64,000 nt of DNA from Lysobacterales bacterium (GTDB lineage: Bacteria; Pseudomonadota; Gammaproteobacteria; Xanthomonadales; Rhodanobacteraceae), in NCBI GenBank assembly GCA_016707485.1, contig JADJHN010000003.1, positions 62,001-126,000 on the forward strand. Reading direction: 5' to 3'. The notes below the pieces were generated by a model, which worked only from the letters and a program-made list of their open reading frames with translations, did not search any database and had not been told where the DNA came from. The position numbers and the translations under genes are program-made. Positions 57,739 to 64,000 of this stretch are shown one piece after another (positions within the stretch are counted from its first letter, which is position 1; each line of letters opens with the position of its first letter).

Positions 57739-57906
57739 GGCATGCCCCGGCCTGCGTGCGCCAATCTGGCCGGTGTGCCGCAACTGTCTGCAATGTCGAT
57801 GAAGCCGATGCTCATGCACCGAGCATAGCGCGCCGACTTGCCGATCGCGCCGACGCCGGCGCTGCGGCCGTCAACGCTGCACTCCAGCATTTGTCCATCA
57901 AAACAA

Positions 57907-57934
57907 GGAGAACCCGCCGCCCGGCGGATTCTCC
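57907..57934 (-). terminator. Intrinsic terminator after small secreted protein gene
   Basis: Arms GGAGAA-CCCGCCG and CGGCGG-ATTCTCC pair with one mismatch (57907-57934). On the minus strand the stem is followed by TTGTTTTG, a clear T-rich tail. It lies 13 bases after the stop of the gene at 57947. Confidence 0.8.
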
Positions 57935-57946
57935 GGATGCGAAAGA

Positions 57947-58309
57947 TCAGTCAGTTGCGGCCTGACAACCAAGCAGATCGCTGTCGTTGATGACCCAACG
58001 ATCGGTGTCCGCACACAATGCGACACTCTCCACCACGCATTCGTCGCCATCTTCATCGACGACCTTGACATCCCATTTGTCACATGGAATCCCGCTCAGG
58101 GTGAATTGCTCGCCTGGTTCGATGGTCTGCTTGCCAAGCTGATCCTCGCCCCACTCGCTTTCATCGGTGGGTGAGAAATACATCTCGTGGATTGCCCAGC
58201 TGGATTTGTTGACGACGATCACCTTGGAATTGCCGGCGGCAAGAGCCGAGGCGCTGCCGAACAACGCCAGCATGGAGGCAAGAGCAATGATGCGGTTGGA
58301 CTTGGACAC
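57947..58309 (-). CDS. Small secreted protein, family not recognised
   Basis: A 120-residue protein with a clear signal peptide ('RIIALASMLALFGSASALAAG', cleavage about 25) and an acidic mature part: 'SKVIVVNKSSWAIHEMYFSPTDESEWGEDQLG', 'IEPGEQFTLSGIPCDKWDVKVVDEDGDECVVES' and two more cysteines near the C-terminus. The four cysteines could form two disulfides. The pattern WGEDxLG...DxDGDxC recalls a family of small exported proteins of unknown role. The GTG start at 58309 is chosen because AAGGTGA lies six bases upstream. Confidence 0.75.
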   Translation of the reverse strand: MSKSNRIIALASMLALFGSASALAAGNSKVIVVNKSSWAIHEMYFSPTDESEWGEDQLGKQTIEPGEQFTLSGIPCDKWDVKVVDEDGDECVVESVALCADTDRWVINDSDLLGCQAATD

Positions 58310-58465
58310 GGATGGTCACCTTTTTTCGGAGGGAAACGGGAGAATCGGCTTCCGGCGAAAAACACCGGTTGCACCGGGACTCGGAGCAAGAAACAAGCCA
58401 ACCCGACCTGTCGCAAGGCACGGCTGCCGCCGCCGCAGGTCATGGACTTGCCCGGGAGGTTTCAG

Positions 58466-59662
58466 TCAGGCCGCGTGCGCCAGGCGGTAGCCCTTGATGC
58501 GCAAGGCGAACTCCTGCAATGCGCGATTGCCGCTTTCCTCGGCCTCGCGACACCATTGCTTGAGTCCCTCCAGCATGGCCTCGCCGTTGCGCCCTTCCAT
58601 CAGGTGGTGCAGGCGCGCCCGGTATTCCATGACCGTGGCCATGGCCGGACGCTGGTTGATCCAGTTGCCGAGGCGCTCGCGAGCATCGTTGTCGAGCCAG
58701 CGTCCACCGCTGGACAGCGCCGCGCGCATGCGTCGCGGGAATCCCTTGATGCTGTCCCCGGCATGGGCGAACTCGGCACGCAGGGTCGGCAGGGTAACGC
58801 CGCGGAAGTAGTCGGTCATGACCTGGAACCTGTGCGTGAGCAAGGCCTTGATCGTGTCGGTATCCGGGGCATGCACGTCTTCGCGGATATCCAGCGATGG
58901 CGCAACGCGCATGACCTTGGCCAGGCGTACGGCACTGAAGATGCGGATCATCATCCAGCCAATGTCGAACTCGAATCGGCGCAGCGAGAACTTGGCCGAA
59001 CTCGGAAAGGCGTGGTGGTTGTTGTGCAGTTCCTCCCCGCCGACAATCAGGCCCCAGGGAGTCAGGTTGGTCGAGGTGTCGTCGCTCTCGACATTGCGAT
59101 AGCCCCACCAGTGGCCCAGGCCATTGATGACGCCAGCAGCCATCAGCGGAATCCAGATCATCTGCGCGGCCCAGATCACCACGCCCCACAGCCCGAACAG
59201 CGCGAACAGCGCAAACAGCAGCAAGGTCGGTCCCAATTCGGGATGGCGACCATATACATGGCGCTCCAGCCAGTCGCTCGGCGTGCCACGGCCATATTTC
59301 TCGGTGATCGAAGGATCGCGACGCGCCTGTCGATAGAGATCGACGCCATCCAGCAGAACCTTGCGGATACCGTAGATTTGCGGACTGTGTGGATCTTCCA
59401 CTGTTTCGCACTTGGCGTGGTGCTTGCGATGGATCGCCACCCATTCCTTGGTCACCATGGCGGTCGTGAACCAGGCCCAGAAGCGGAAGAAATGCGCCAG
59501 CACCGGGTGGAAATCGACGCCACGATGGGCCTGGCTGCGATGCAGATAGAGAGTCACCGAGAAAATCGTCAGCTGCGAAGTGACGAGAAAACACAACACG
59601 AGCATGGGCCAGGAGGCGTGACTGAGGCCATTGGTCAGAAAATCGACTAACGAATCAAACAT
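58466..59662 (-). CDS. Membrane fatty acyl desaturase (delta-9 type)
   Basis: Introduces a double bond into acyl chains using oxygen and a di-iron centre. The 398 residues hold about four membrane helices and the three histidine boxes HRSQAHR (about 41-47), HRKHHAKCE (about 79-87) and HNNHHAFP (about 215-222), so the active site is intact. The C-terminal 120 residues are a charged helical extension ('YRARLHHLMEGRNGEAMLEGLKQWCREAEESGN') found in acyl-CoA desaturases of this group. The ATG at 59662 is the family start. It stands alone. Confidence 0.92.
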   Translation of the reverse strand: MFDSLVDFLTNGLSHASWPMLVLCFLVTSQLTIFSVTLYLHRSQAHRGVDFHPVLAHFFRFWAWFTTAMVTKEWVAIHRKHHAKCETVEDPHSPQIYGIRKVLLDGVDLYRQARRDPSITEKYGRGTPSDWLERHVYGRHPELGPTLLLFALFALFGLWGVVIWAAQMIWIPLMAAGVINGLGHWWGYRNVESDDTSTNLTPWGLIVGGEELHNNHHAFPSSAKFSLRRFEFDIGWMMIRIFSAVRLAKVMRVAPSLDIREDVHAPDTDTIKALLTHRFQVMTDYFRGVTLPTLRAEFAHAGDSIKGFPRRMRAALSSGGRWLDNDARERLGNWINQRPAMATVMEYRARLHHLMEGRNGEAMLEGLKQWCREAEESGNRALQEFALRIKGYRLAHAA

Positions 59663-59798
59663 GGTTGCTTCCGGATTGAACAGCCGCTGACTATACCCGA
59701 CTGCCCGGGGCAATCCGCTACAGGCTCAATCGTCGACCGCGCCTTGCATGGATTTGCCGACATCCCGGCGTCCGCTCATGCGTCGACGCGGATCACGA

Positions 59799-60239
59799 TC
59801 AACGCCCGCCATCAGCCGGCGTATTGTCCGGGTGCAGCCAGCCGGATTCGCCGTCGATGTAGTGTTCGTTTTTCCAGATCGGCACGCGCAGCTTGATTTC
59901 GTCGATGATCCAGCGGCATGCGGCAAAGGCGGCGTCGCGGTGATCGGCGCTGACTCCGACCCAGACGGCCATGTCACCGACCACCAGACTGCCGCTGCGG
60001 TGCACGGCGGCGGCGGCGCGCAGCTTGAAGCGGTCAACCGCCGCGTCGAGGATGGCTTCACCTTCGCTCGATGCGAGCGGCGCATAGGCCTGATAGTCGA
60101 GCCGCTGCACCGCGCGACCTTGATTGTGATTGCGTACCCACCCTTCGAAGATCACGCAGGCACCGGCGCCGGCGGCCTCGAGACGGCGCTTTTCGGCGAC
60201 ACCGTCAATGCTGTCCGGCACCAGCCGGAAACGGCTCAT
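59799..60239 (-). CDS. moaE: Molybdopterin synthase catalytic subunit
   Basis: With MoaD it converts cyclic pyranopterin monophosphate to molybdopterin. The 146 residues show 'GACVIFEGWVRNHNQGRAVQRLDYQAYAPLA', 'VHRSGSLVVGDMAVWVGVSADHRDAAFAACRWIIDEIKLRVPIWKNEHY' with the MoaE lysines. Normal length. ATGA overlap with moaD. Last gene of the moa operon. Confidence 0.96.
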   Translation of the reverse strand: MSRFRLVPDSIDGVAEKRRLEAAGAGACVIFEGWVRNHNQGRAVQRLDYQAYAPLASSEGEAILDAAVDRFKLRAAAAVHRSGSLVVGDMAVWVGVSADHRDAAFAACRWIIDEIKLRVPIWKNEHYIDGESGWLHPDNTPADGGR

Positions 60240-60475
60240 CCGCCCGATACCGGCGGCAGGAAGACGATTTCATCGTCTTCGTTCAAAGGATGATCCCACG
60301 CCACGATATGGCCGTTCACGGCAACGCGCAGGCGTTCGCGGTCGAGATTGAAATCGTGACGTTGGCGAACCTCGTCGTAAAGCGAGGCGAGGTCGCTGGC
60401 ACGCGCGTCGACCGACTCCGCGGCACAACCGGCGCAGTCGGCAAGGCTGGCGAAATACAGCAGGCGGAATTTCAT
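60236..60475 (-). CDS. moaD: Molybdopterin synthase sulfur-carrier subunit
   Basis: Ubiquitin-like sulfur carrier of 79 residues. The N-terminus 'MKFRLLYFASLADCAGCAAESVD' and the C-terminal double glycine 'DEIVFLPPVSGG', which takes the thiocarboxylate, are both present. It overlaps moaC upstream and moaE downstream by four bases each (ATGA). Confidence 0.95.
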   Translation of the reverse strand: MKFRLLYFASLADCAGCAAESVDARASDLASLYDEVRQRHDFNLDRERLRVAVNGHIVAWDHPLNEDDEIVFLPPVSGG

Positions 60476-60963
60476 TTGCGCACCCTGCCCGCCTTGACCG
60501 TGCGCTTGCCGCCGCGTTTGTCGAGCAGGCGGATTTCACCGATGACGATCTCGTGGCTGAGCGCCTTGCACATGTCGTAGACGGTCAGCGCCGCAATGCT
60601 CGCACCGGTCAATGCTTCCATCTCGACGCCGGTCTTGTGCGTTATCGCCACCTCGCAACGAATCAGGAGTTGGTCTGGCGCGATGAAATCCATCTCGAAA
60701 CGGCAGTTTTCGATCGGCAAGGGATGGCAGAACGGAATCAGCTCATGCGTGCGCTTGACCGCCAGCGTACCGGCAATGATGGCGGTATCCAGTACCGGCC
60801 CCTTGGCCGAGCGCAGGTCGTTGGCCTGCAATGCCGCAGCGACCTCGACCGGGAAATGCACGCTGGCCACGGCAACCGCGATGCGTCGGGTAACCTGCTT
60901 GGCACCGATATCGACCATGGCGGGTCGTCCGGACTTGTCGATATGGCTCAGTTTGTCGGTCAT
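60472..60963 (-). CDS. moaC: Cyclic pyranopterin monophosphate synthase
   Basis: Second step of Moco synthesis. The 163 residues contain 'HIDKSGRPAMVDIGAKQVTRRIAVA', 'KRTHELIPFCHPLPIENCRFEM' and 'KTGVEMEALTGASIAALTVYDMCKAL', with all the MoaC active-site residues. ATG at 60963. It is about 50 bases after moaA and overlaps moaD. Confidence 0.97.
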   Translation of the reverse strand: MTDKLSHIDKSGRPAMVDIGAKQVTRRIAVAVASVHFPVEVAAALQANDLRSAKGPVLDTAIIAGTLAVKRTHELIPFCHPLPIENCRFEMDFIAPDQLLIRCEVAITHKTGVEMEALTGASIAALTVYDMCKALSHEIVIGEIRLLDKRGGKRTVKAGRVRK

Positions 60964-61011
60964 TCGGATTCCTGTTTCCGCTATTCGGATTCACGCCAGA
61001 ACAATGACGGG

Positions 61012-62055
61012 TCAGCCACCGATGGCATACATCTCGACATGTTCGCGTGCTGATGCCTTCGCCAGGCCGCGGATCTCGCTGTAGCGATCATCGCGTGCCG
61101 ACCAGACCGCCGATATCAACGCCGCCAGCTCGGCATCGCTGGCACCCGCCCGCAGCGGGCCAAGCAGATCGTGGCCGCTGGTAGCGAACAGGCAGGTGTA
61201 CAGGCGCCCGTCGGCGGAGAGCCGCGCGCGCGTGCAGTCGCCGCAAAACGGTTCGCTGACCGAGCTGATGAAGCCGATCTCGCCGCCACCATCGATGAAT
61301 TCCCAGCGCTGCGCGACTTCGCCGCCGTAGCGGGCCGGCAAGGCGCGCAGTGGCCAGCGTGCGGCGATGCGCGCGCGCAGCTCGGCGCTCGCCACGACGA
61401 GATCCTCGCGCCAGGCGTTGCAGGTGCCGACATCCATGTATTCGATGAAGCGCAGGATGTGGCCGCTGCCACGAAAGTGCTCGATCATGTCGAACACATG
61501 CGCATCGTTGATGCCGCGCATGACCACACTGTTGAGCTTGAGCGAGCTGAATCCGCACGCCGTCGCCACTTCGATGGCGGCAAGCAACTCGGCAACCTCG
61601 CCGCGCCCGCCGGATAGCTTCCGATATGCCTCGGCGTCGAGCGTATCGACGCTCAAGGTGATGCGCTGCAGGCCCGCCTCGCGCAGCGCCTGCGCGGATT
61701 TCGGCAGCAGGCTGCCGTTCGTGGTCATCGCGATGTCGTCGATGCCTTCGATCGCCGCCAGTTGCCGCACGAGTTCCGGTAGCTCGCGGCGCAGCAGCGG
61801 TTCACCGCCGGTGAGGCGCAGCTTGCGCACGCCGAGGCCTGCAAAGATCCGCGCCAGGCGCTCGATCTCCTCGAAACGCAGGCGACCCGACTTGCTGAGG
61901 AACTGGTGGTCGCGCGGATAATCGTCCTCGGGCATGCAATACGGACAACGGAAATTGCAGCGATCGATCACCGAGATGCGCAAGCCGCTCAACGCGCGTG
62001 CGCGCCGATCGAGCGTCGGCGCACTTTCCATGCGCAAGGGAATGCTCGTGTCCAT
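61012..62055 (-). CDS. moaA: GTP 3',8-cyclase
   Basis: Radical-SAM enzyme that starts molybdopterin synthesis from GTP. The 347 residues carry the SAM cluster motif CNFRCPYCMPEDDY, 'LRLTGGEPLLRRELPELV', 'MTTNGSLLP' and the C-terminal second cluster ('FCGDCTRARLSADGRLYTCLF'). The C-terminal GG tail needed for the MoaA family reads 'EMYAIGG'. Its ATG shares one base with the MBL gene stop, so the two are coupled. Confidence 0.97.
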   Translation of the reverse strand: MDTSIPLRMESAPTLDRRARALSGLRISVIDRCNFRCPYCMPEDDYPRDHQFLSKSGRLRFEEIERLARIFAGLGVRKLRLTGGEPLLRRELPELVRQLAAIEGIDDIAMTTNGSLLPKSAQALREAGLQRITLSVDTLDAEAYRKLSGGRGEVAELLAAIEVATACGFSSLKLNSVVMRGINDAHVFDMIEHFRGSGHILRFIEYMDVGTCNAWREDLVVASAELRARIAARWPLRALPARYGGEVAQRWEFIDGGGEIGFISSVSEPFCGDCTRARLSADGRLYTCLFATSGHDLLGPLRAGASDAELAALISAVWSARDDRYSEIRGLAKASAREHVEMYAIGG

Positions 62056-62825
62056 CAGGCCGCCGGTTCGATGCGCACGCAGGCCGATTCATGCGCCGCT
62101 TGCAAGGCCATGACCTGGCCGCGATCGGCGACACGGTAACCGCGCTGACGCAAGGCTGCGGCTTCGGCCAGCGAGGCATAGTGATAAAGCACCAGGCGCT
62201 GGCGCAACCCTTCGGGGTATTCGCGCTCGATGTCATCGATCCCGGAATGCGAGGGATTGCCGTGCAGGACGCAGTCATGGGCGACCAGTTCGTTGGCGTC
62301 GGCAATGGACGCGAGCACCTCCGGGATCGGTCGCGTATCGCCGGTCCAGACCACGCTGCCACGCAAGGCCAGGCCGAACGAAGTCATCGGCGCGTGATGG
62401 CGGGTCGGAAACACGTCAAACCAGAGTCCCTGGTGCCAGAAGCCGCGCGACAGCGGAATCAGCTGGAAGGCATCCCAGAAATTCGCCCCGCCCTCGGCGA
62501 GGACTTGCGGATAGTCGGCAATGCGCGATTGCAGGATCGGCACCAGCGCGGCGTGGGCATACAGGCGCAGGCGTCCACGCTGACCGGAATCGAAGTATGT
62601 CGAGAAAAACAATCGTTCCAGGCCGCCGACATGATCCATGTGCGCATGGGTCAGGTAAATGGCCTTTGGTGCCGAACGATAGTGATCCAGGCAGGCGGTC
62701 AGCGCATCGGGACCGCAATCGATCATCAGCAGCGGTTGCCCATCATGCTCGATCACCGCCGCCGACGAACCCAATTCGACCGCGTGCGCGTTGCCGACAC
62801 CAAGAAACCTCAGGGCGAGACTCAA
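62055..62825 (-). CDS. MBL-fold metallohydrolase
   Basis: A 256-residue binuclear zinc hydrolase. The metal motif reads 'YLTHAHMDHVGGLERLFF' (HxHxDH), and later ligands are in 'FPTRHHAPMTSFGLAL', 'VVWTGDTRPIPE' and 'HDCVLHG'. It resembles the PhnP/RNase Z-like COG1235 group of small hydrolases. The TTG start at 62825 overlaps the kinase stop (TTGA) and puts 'SLALRFLGVGNA' at the N-terminus; the next ATG would cut off the fold. Substrate unknown. In an operon with the Kdo kinase before it and moaA after it. Confidence 0.85.
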   Translation of the reverse strand: MSLALRFLGVGNAHAVELGSSAAVIEHDGQPLLMIDCGPDALTACLDHYRSAPKAIYLTHAHMDHVGGLERLFFSTYFDSGQRGRLRLYAHAALVPILQSRIADYPQVLAEGGANFWDAFQLIPLSRGFWHQGLWFDVFPTRHHAPMTSFGLALRGSVVWTGDTRPIPEVLASIADANELVAHDCVLHGNPSHSGIDDIEREYPEGLRQRLVLYHYASLAEAAALRQRGYRVADRGQVMALQAAHESACVRIEPAA

Positions 62826-63562
62826 GAGTGCTCTCCACGCGCATGCCGATCGGCGAGGCTGCGGTGATAGGCAGCCAGCAGCGGATGCCAGAACAGCGCA
62901 TCGAAATCGACCATGTGCTTGTAGGCCTGCAGCTTGCGAAAAGAACGCAACAGGCGCTGCAGGTTTGCCAGTTGCCAGTTCAGCGACGGCCGCCGTCGTG
63001 CACAGCGATCGAAATCGATCACCCAGACCGTGCCACCGGCATCGACGAGCACGTTGTTCGCGTTGAGATCCGCATGCCAGATGCCCTTGGCATGAAAAGC
63101 CGCGAGGACTCGCCCGACCTTCGTCGCCAGCGCCGCATCGAGCGCTTGCGCGCTGAGCTTGTCGGCCAGGGTCCGCGCCGCGGGAATCTGGCGCGTGATC
63201 AGATCCGCCTGGTAGCGCAGCCCCTTGCGCACATAACGCGCCAGCAGCGGTGCCGGCACCGGCAAGCCGGCGTTGGCGAGTTCGGCAAGCAGGCGGAACT
63301 CGCGAAACGCACGCGTGCGTTCGCGTCCGGTCCACAGGTAGCGATCCTGACTGAAACGGGCGGCCAGCCCGCCGCGGCGATAATGGCGCAATACGCAGGA
63401 ACCAAACGGCGCATCGAAAAAAACCACCGCGCCGCGCCCGGGACGCTGCTCGCCTTGGACGCCGGCAACTTGTTCGAACCAGTGCTCATCCGCTGCGCCG
63501 ACCTGTGCCGGGTCGAAGAGGATCGCGCCATGGGCGGTTTTCTGGATCTGCGCCTTGATCAT
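62822..63562 (-). CDS. kdkA: 3-deoxy-D-manno-octulosonic acid kinase
   Basis: Phosphorylates Kdo of the lipid A-Kdo core, as in Haemophilus-type LPS. The 246 residues have a protein-kinase-like fold: 'FEQVAGVQGEQRPGRGAVVFF', the catalytic loop 'IWHADLNANNVLVD' and the metal-binding 'WVIDFDRCARRR'. The DFG-like Asp is present. The ATG at 63562 is used. It is the first gene of the kdkA-mbl-moaA-moaC-moaD-moaE run and is divergent from a heptosyltransferase-like gene, which fits an LPS-core role. Confidence 0.85.
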   Translation of the reverse strand: MIKAQIQKTAHGAILFDPAQVGAADEHWFEQVAGVQGEQRPGRGAVVFFDAPFGSCVLRHYRRGGLAARFSQDRYLWTGRERTRAFREFRLLAELANAGLPVPAPLLARYVRKGLRYQADLITRQIPAARTLADKLSAQALDAALATKVGRVLAAFHAKGIWHADLNANNVLVDAGGTVWVIDFDRCARRRPSLNWQLANLQRLLRSFRKLQAYKHMVDFDALFWHPLLAAYHRSLADRHARGEHS

Positions 63563-63732
63563 TGGCTCGGTGGAGTCGGCAGGCTGTGGTCGATTCTAGC
63601 AAGTTCGGCGGCGCGGCCCGCAGGAGAGCGGAAGGTTGTCGCGGCGTGTCACAGGTGACTGGATGCACATCGCAGTGCGTGCCCGGGCCTGAGACAATAC
63701 CCGGTCTTGATCGTCCAGGAGTGCGCCAGCGC

Positions 63733-64000
63733 ATGCGCAAGCGAAAAACTGTCGACACCGGTGCCACGCTGGAATCCCTGTGCATCCTGCGTACCTCGGC
63801 GATTGGCGATGTCACCCATGTGGTTCCGTTGGTGCGCACGCTGCAGGCGGCAATGCCGCAGACCCGCCTGACCTGGCTGATCGGCAAGCTCGAGTATCGC
63901 GTCGTCGGTGACCTGCCGGGCGTCGAGTTCATCGTCTTTGACAAGTCGGCCCGGCGTGAAGGCTTCCGCGCGGTGCGCGAGAAACTCGCCGGCCGCCGCT
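63733..64000 (+). CDS. Heptosyltransferase-like glycosyltransferase (partial, cut by window edge)
   Basis: The first 89 residues of a glycosyltransferase family 9 protein, which adds heptose or similar sugars to the LPS core. Recognisable are 'SLCILRTSAIGDVTHVVPLVRTLQAAMPQTRLTWLIGK' with the GD(V)xH nucleotide-sugar loop, and 'LPGVEFIVFDKSARREGF'. AGGAG at 63717-63721 lies 11 bases before the ATG; a GTG at 63721 is an in-frame alternative. The rest of the gene (family about 340 residues) is outside the window. Confidence 0.85.
   Translation, partial: MRKRKTVDTGATLESLCILRTSAIGDVTHVVPLVRTLQAAMPQTRLTWLIGKLEYRVVGDLPGVEFIVFDKSARREGFRAVREKLAGRR

Overview
This is a GC-rich chromosomal segment (by eye about 60-65% G+C) from a gammaproteobacterium that looks like the order Lysobacterales (Xanthomonadales). 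The inference rests on gene order: aat-infA; serC-pheA-hisC-aroA-cmk-rpsA-ihfB-lapA-lapB; yciI-bolA-ppiC-smc-zipA; scpA-scpB-rluB; rpsP-rimM-trmD-rplS next to ffh; rpsF-rpsR-rplI-dnaB-alr-radA. I cannot fix the genus from sequence alone. Most of the window is densely packed housekeeping DNA, with many stop/start overlaps of the ATGA, GTGA or TTGA type. No rRNA, tRNA, insertion sequence, prophage or CRISPR array was seen.

Layout. 1-4.3 kb: partial ald, trxB, a GNAT-like protein, aat, infA. 4.6-7.0 kb: two PLP enzymes on the minus strand. 7.1-20.1 kb: a long minus-strand run that reads, in transcription order, serC, pheA, hisC, aroA, cmk, rpsA, ihfB, lapA, lapB, a polyprenyl-phosphate sugar transferase, a WbpM/CapD-type dehydratase and galU. 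It joins aromatic and serine biosynthesis to ribosomal protein S1, IHF and envelope polysaccharide assembly. 20.5-21.3 kb: a two-FHA membrane protein.

21.5-27.6 kb: a storage-lipid block. It holds a PHA-granule-associated small protein, a patatin-like lipase, two phasins, a two-domain fatty acyl-CoA reductase very like the Marinobacter alcohol-forming enzyme, an acyl-CoA-binding protein and a PhaD-like TetR regulator. 27.7-37.3 kb: zipA, smc, a PpiC lipoprotein, bolA and yciI (minus strand), then scpA, scpB and rluB (plus strand), so both arms of the SMC-ScpAB condensin are encoded within about 7 kb.

37.4-44.2 kb is the most accessory-looking part: a CsgG-like secreted protein, an ArsC-like reductase with a LysR regulator, an omega-amidase/aminotransferase pair, an ADP-ribosylglycohydrolase, a broken sirtuin-like fragment and a HEPN-type protein. 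44.2-55.0 kb: htpG, the rplS operon, ffh, a CcsA-like membrane protein, radA, alr and dnaB. 55.2-64.0 kb: rplI/rpsR/rpsF, a secreted putative metalloprotease, a small secreted protein, an acyl desaturase, the molybdopterin genes moaE, moaD, moaC and moaA joined to an MBL-fold hydrolase and a Kdo kinase, and the start of a heptosyltransferase-like gene.

Beyond genes, the clearest signals are a 48-bp tandem repeat family present at two sites 22 kb apart, whose internal hairpin is kept by a compensatory base-pair change; several REP-like inverted repeats between genes; and a set of strong intrinsic terminators. The two best leads for unusual biology are the HEPN/sirtuin-fragment/ADP-ribosylglycohydrolase locus and the storage-lipid block.
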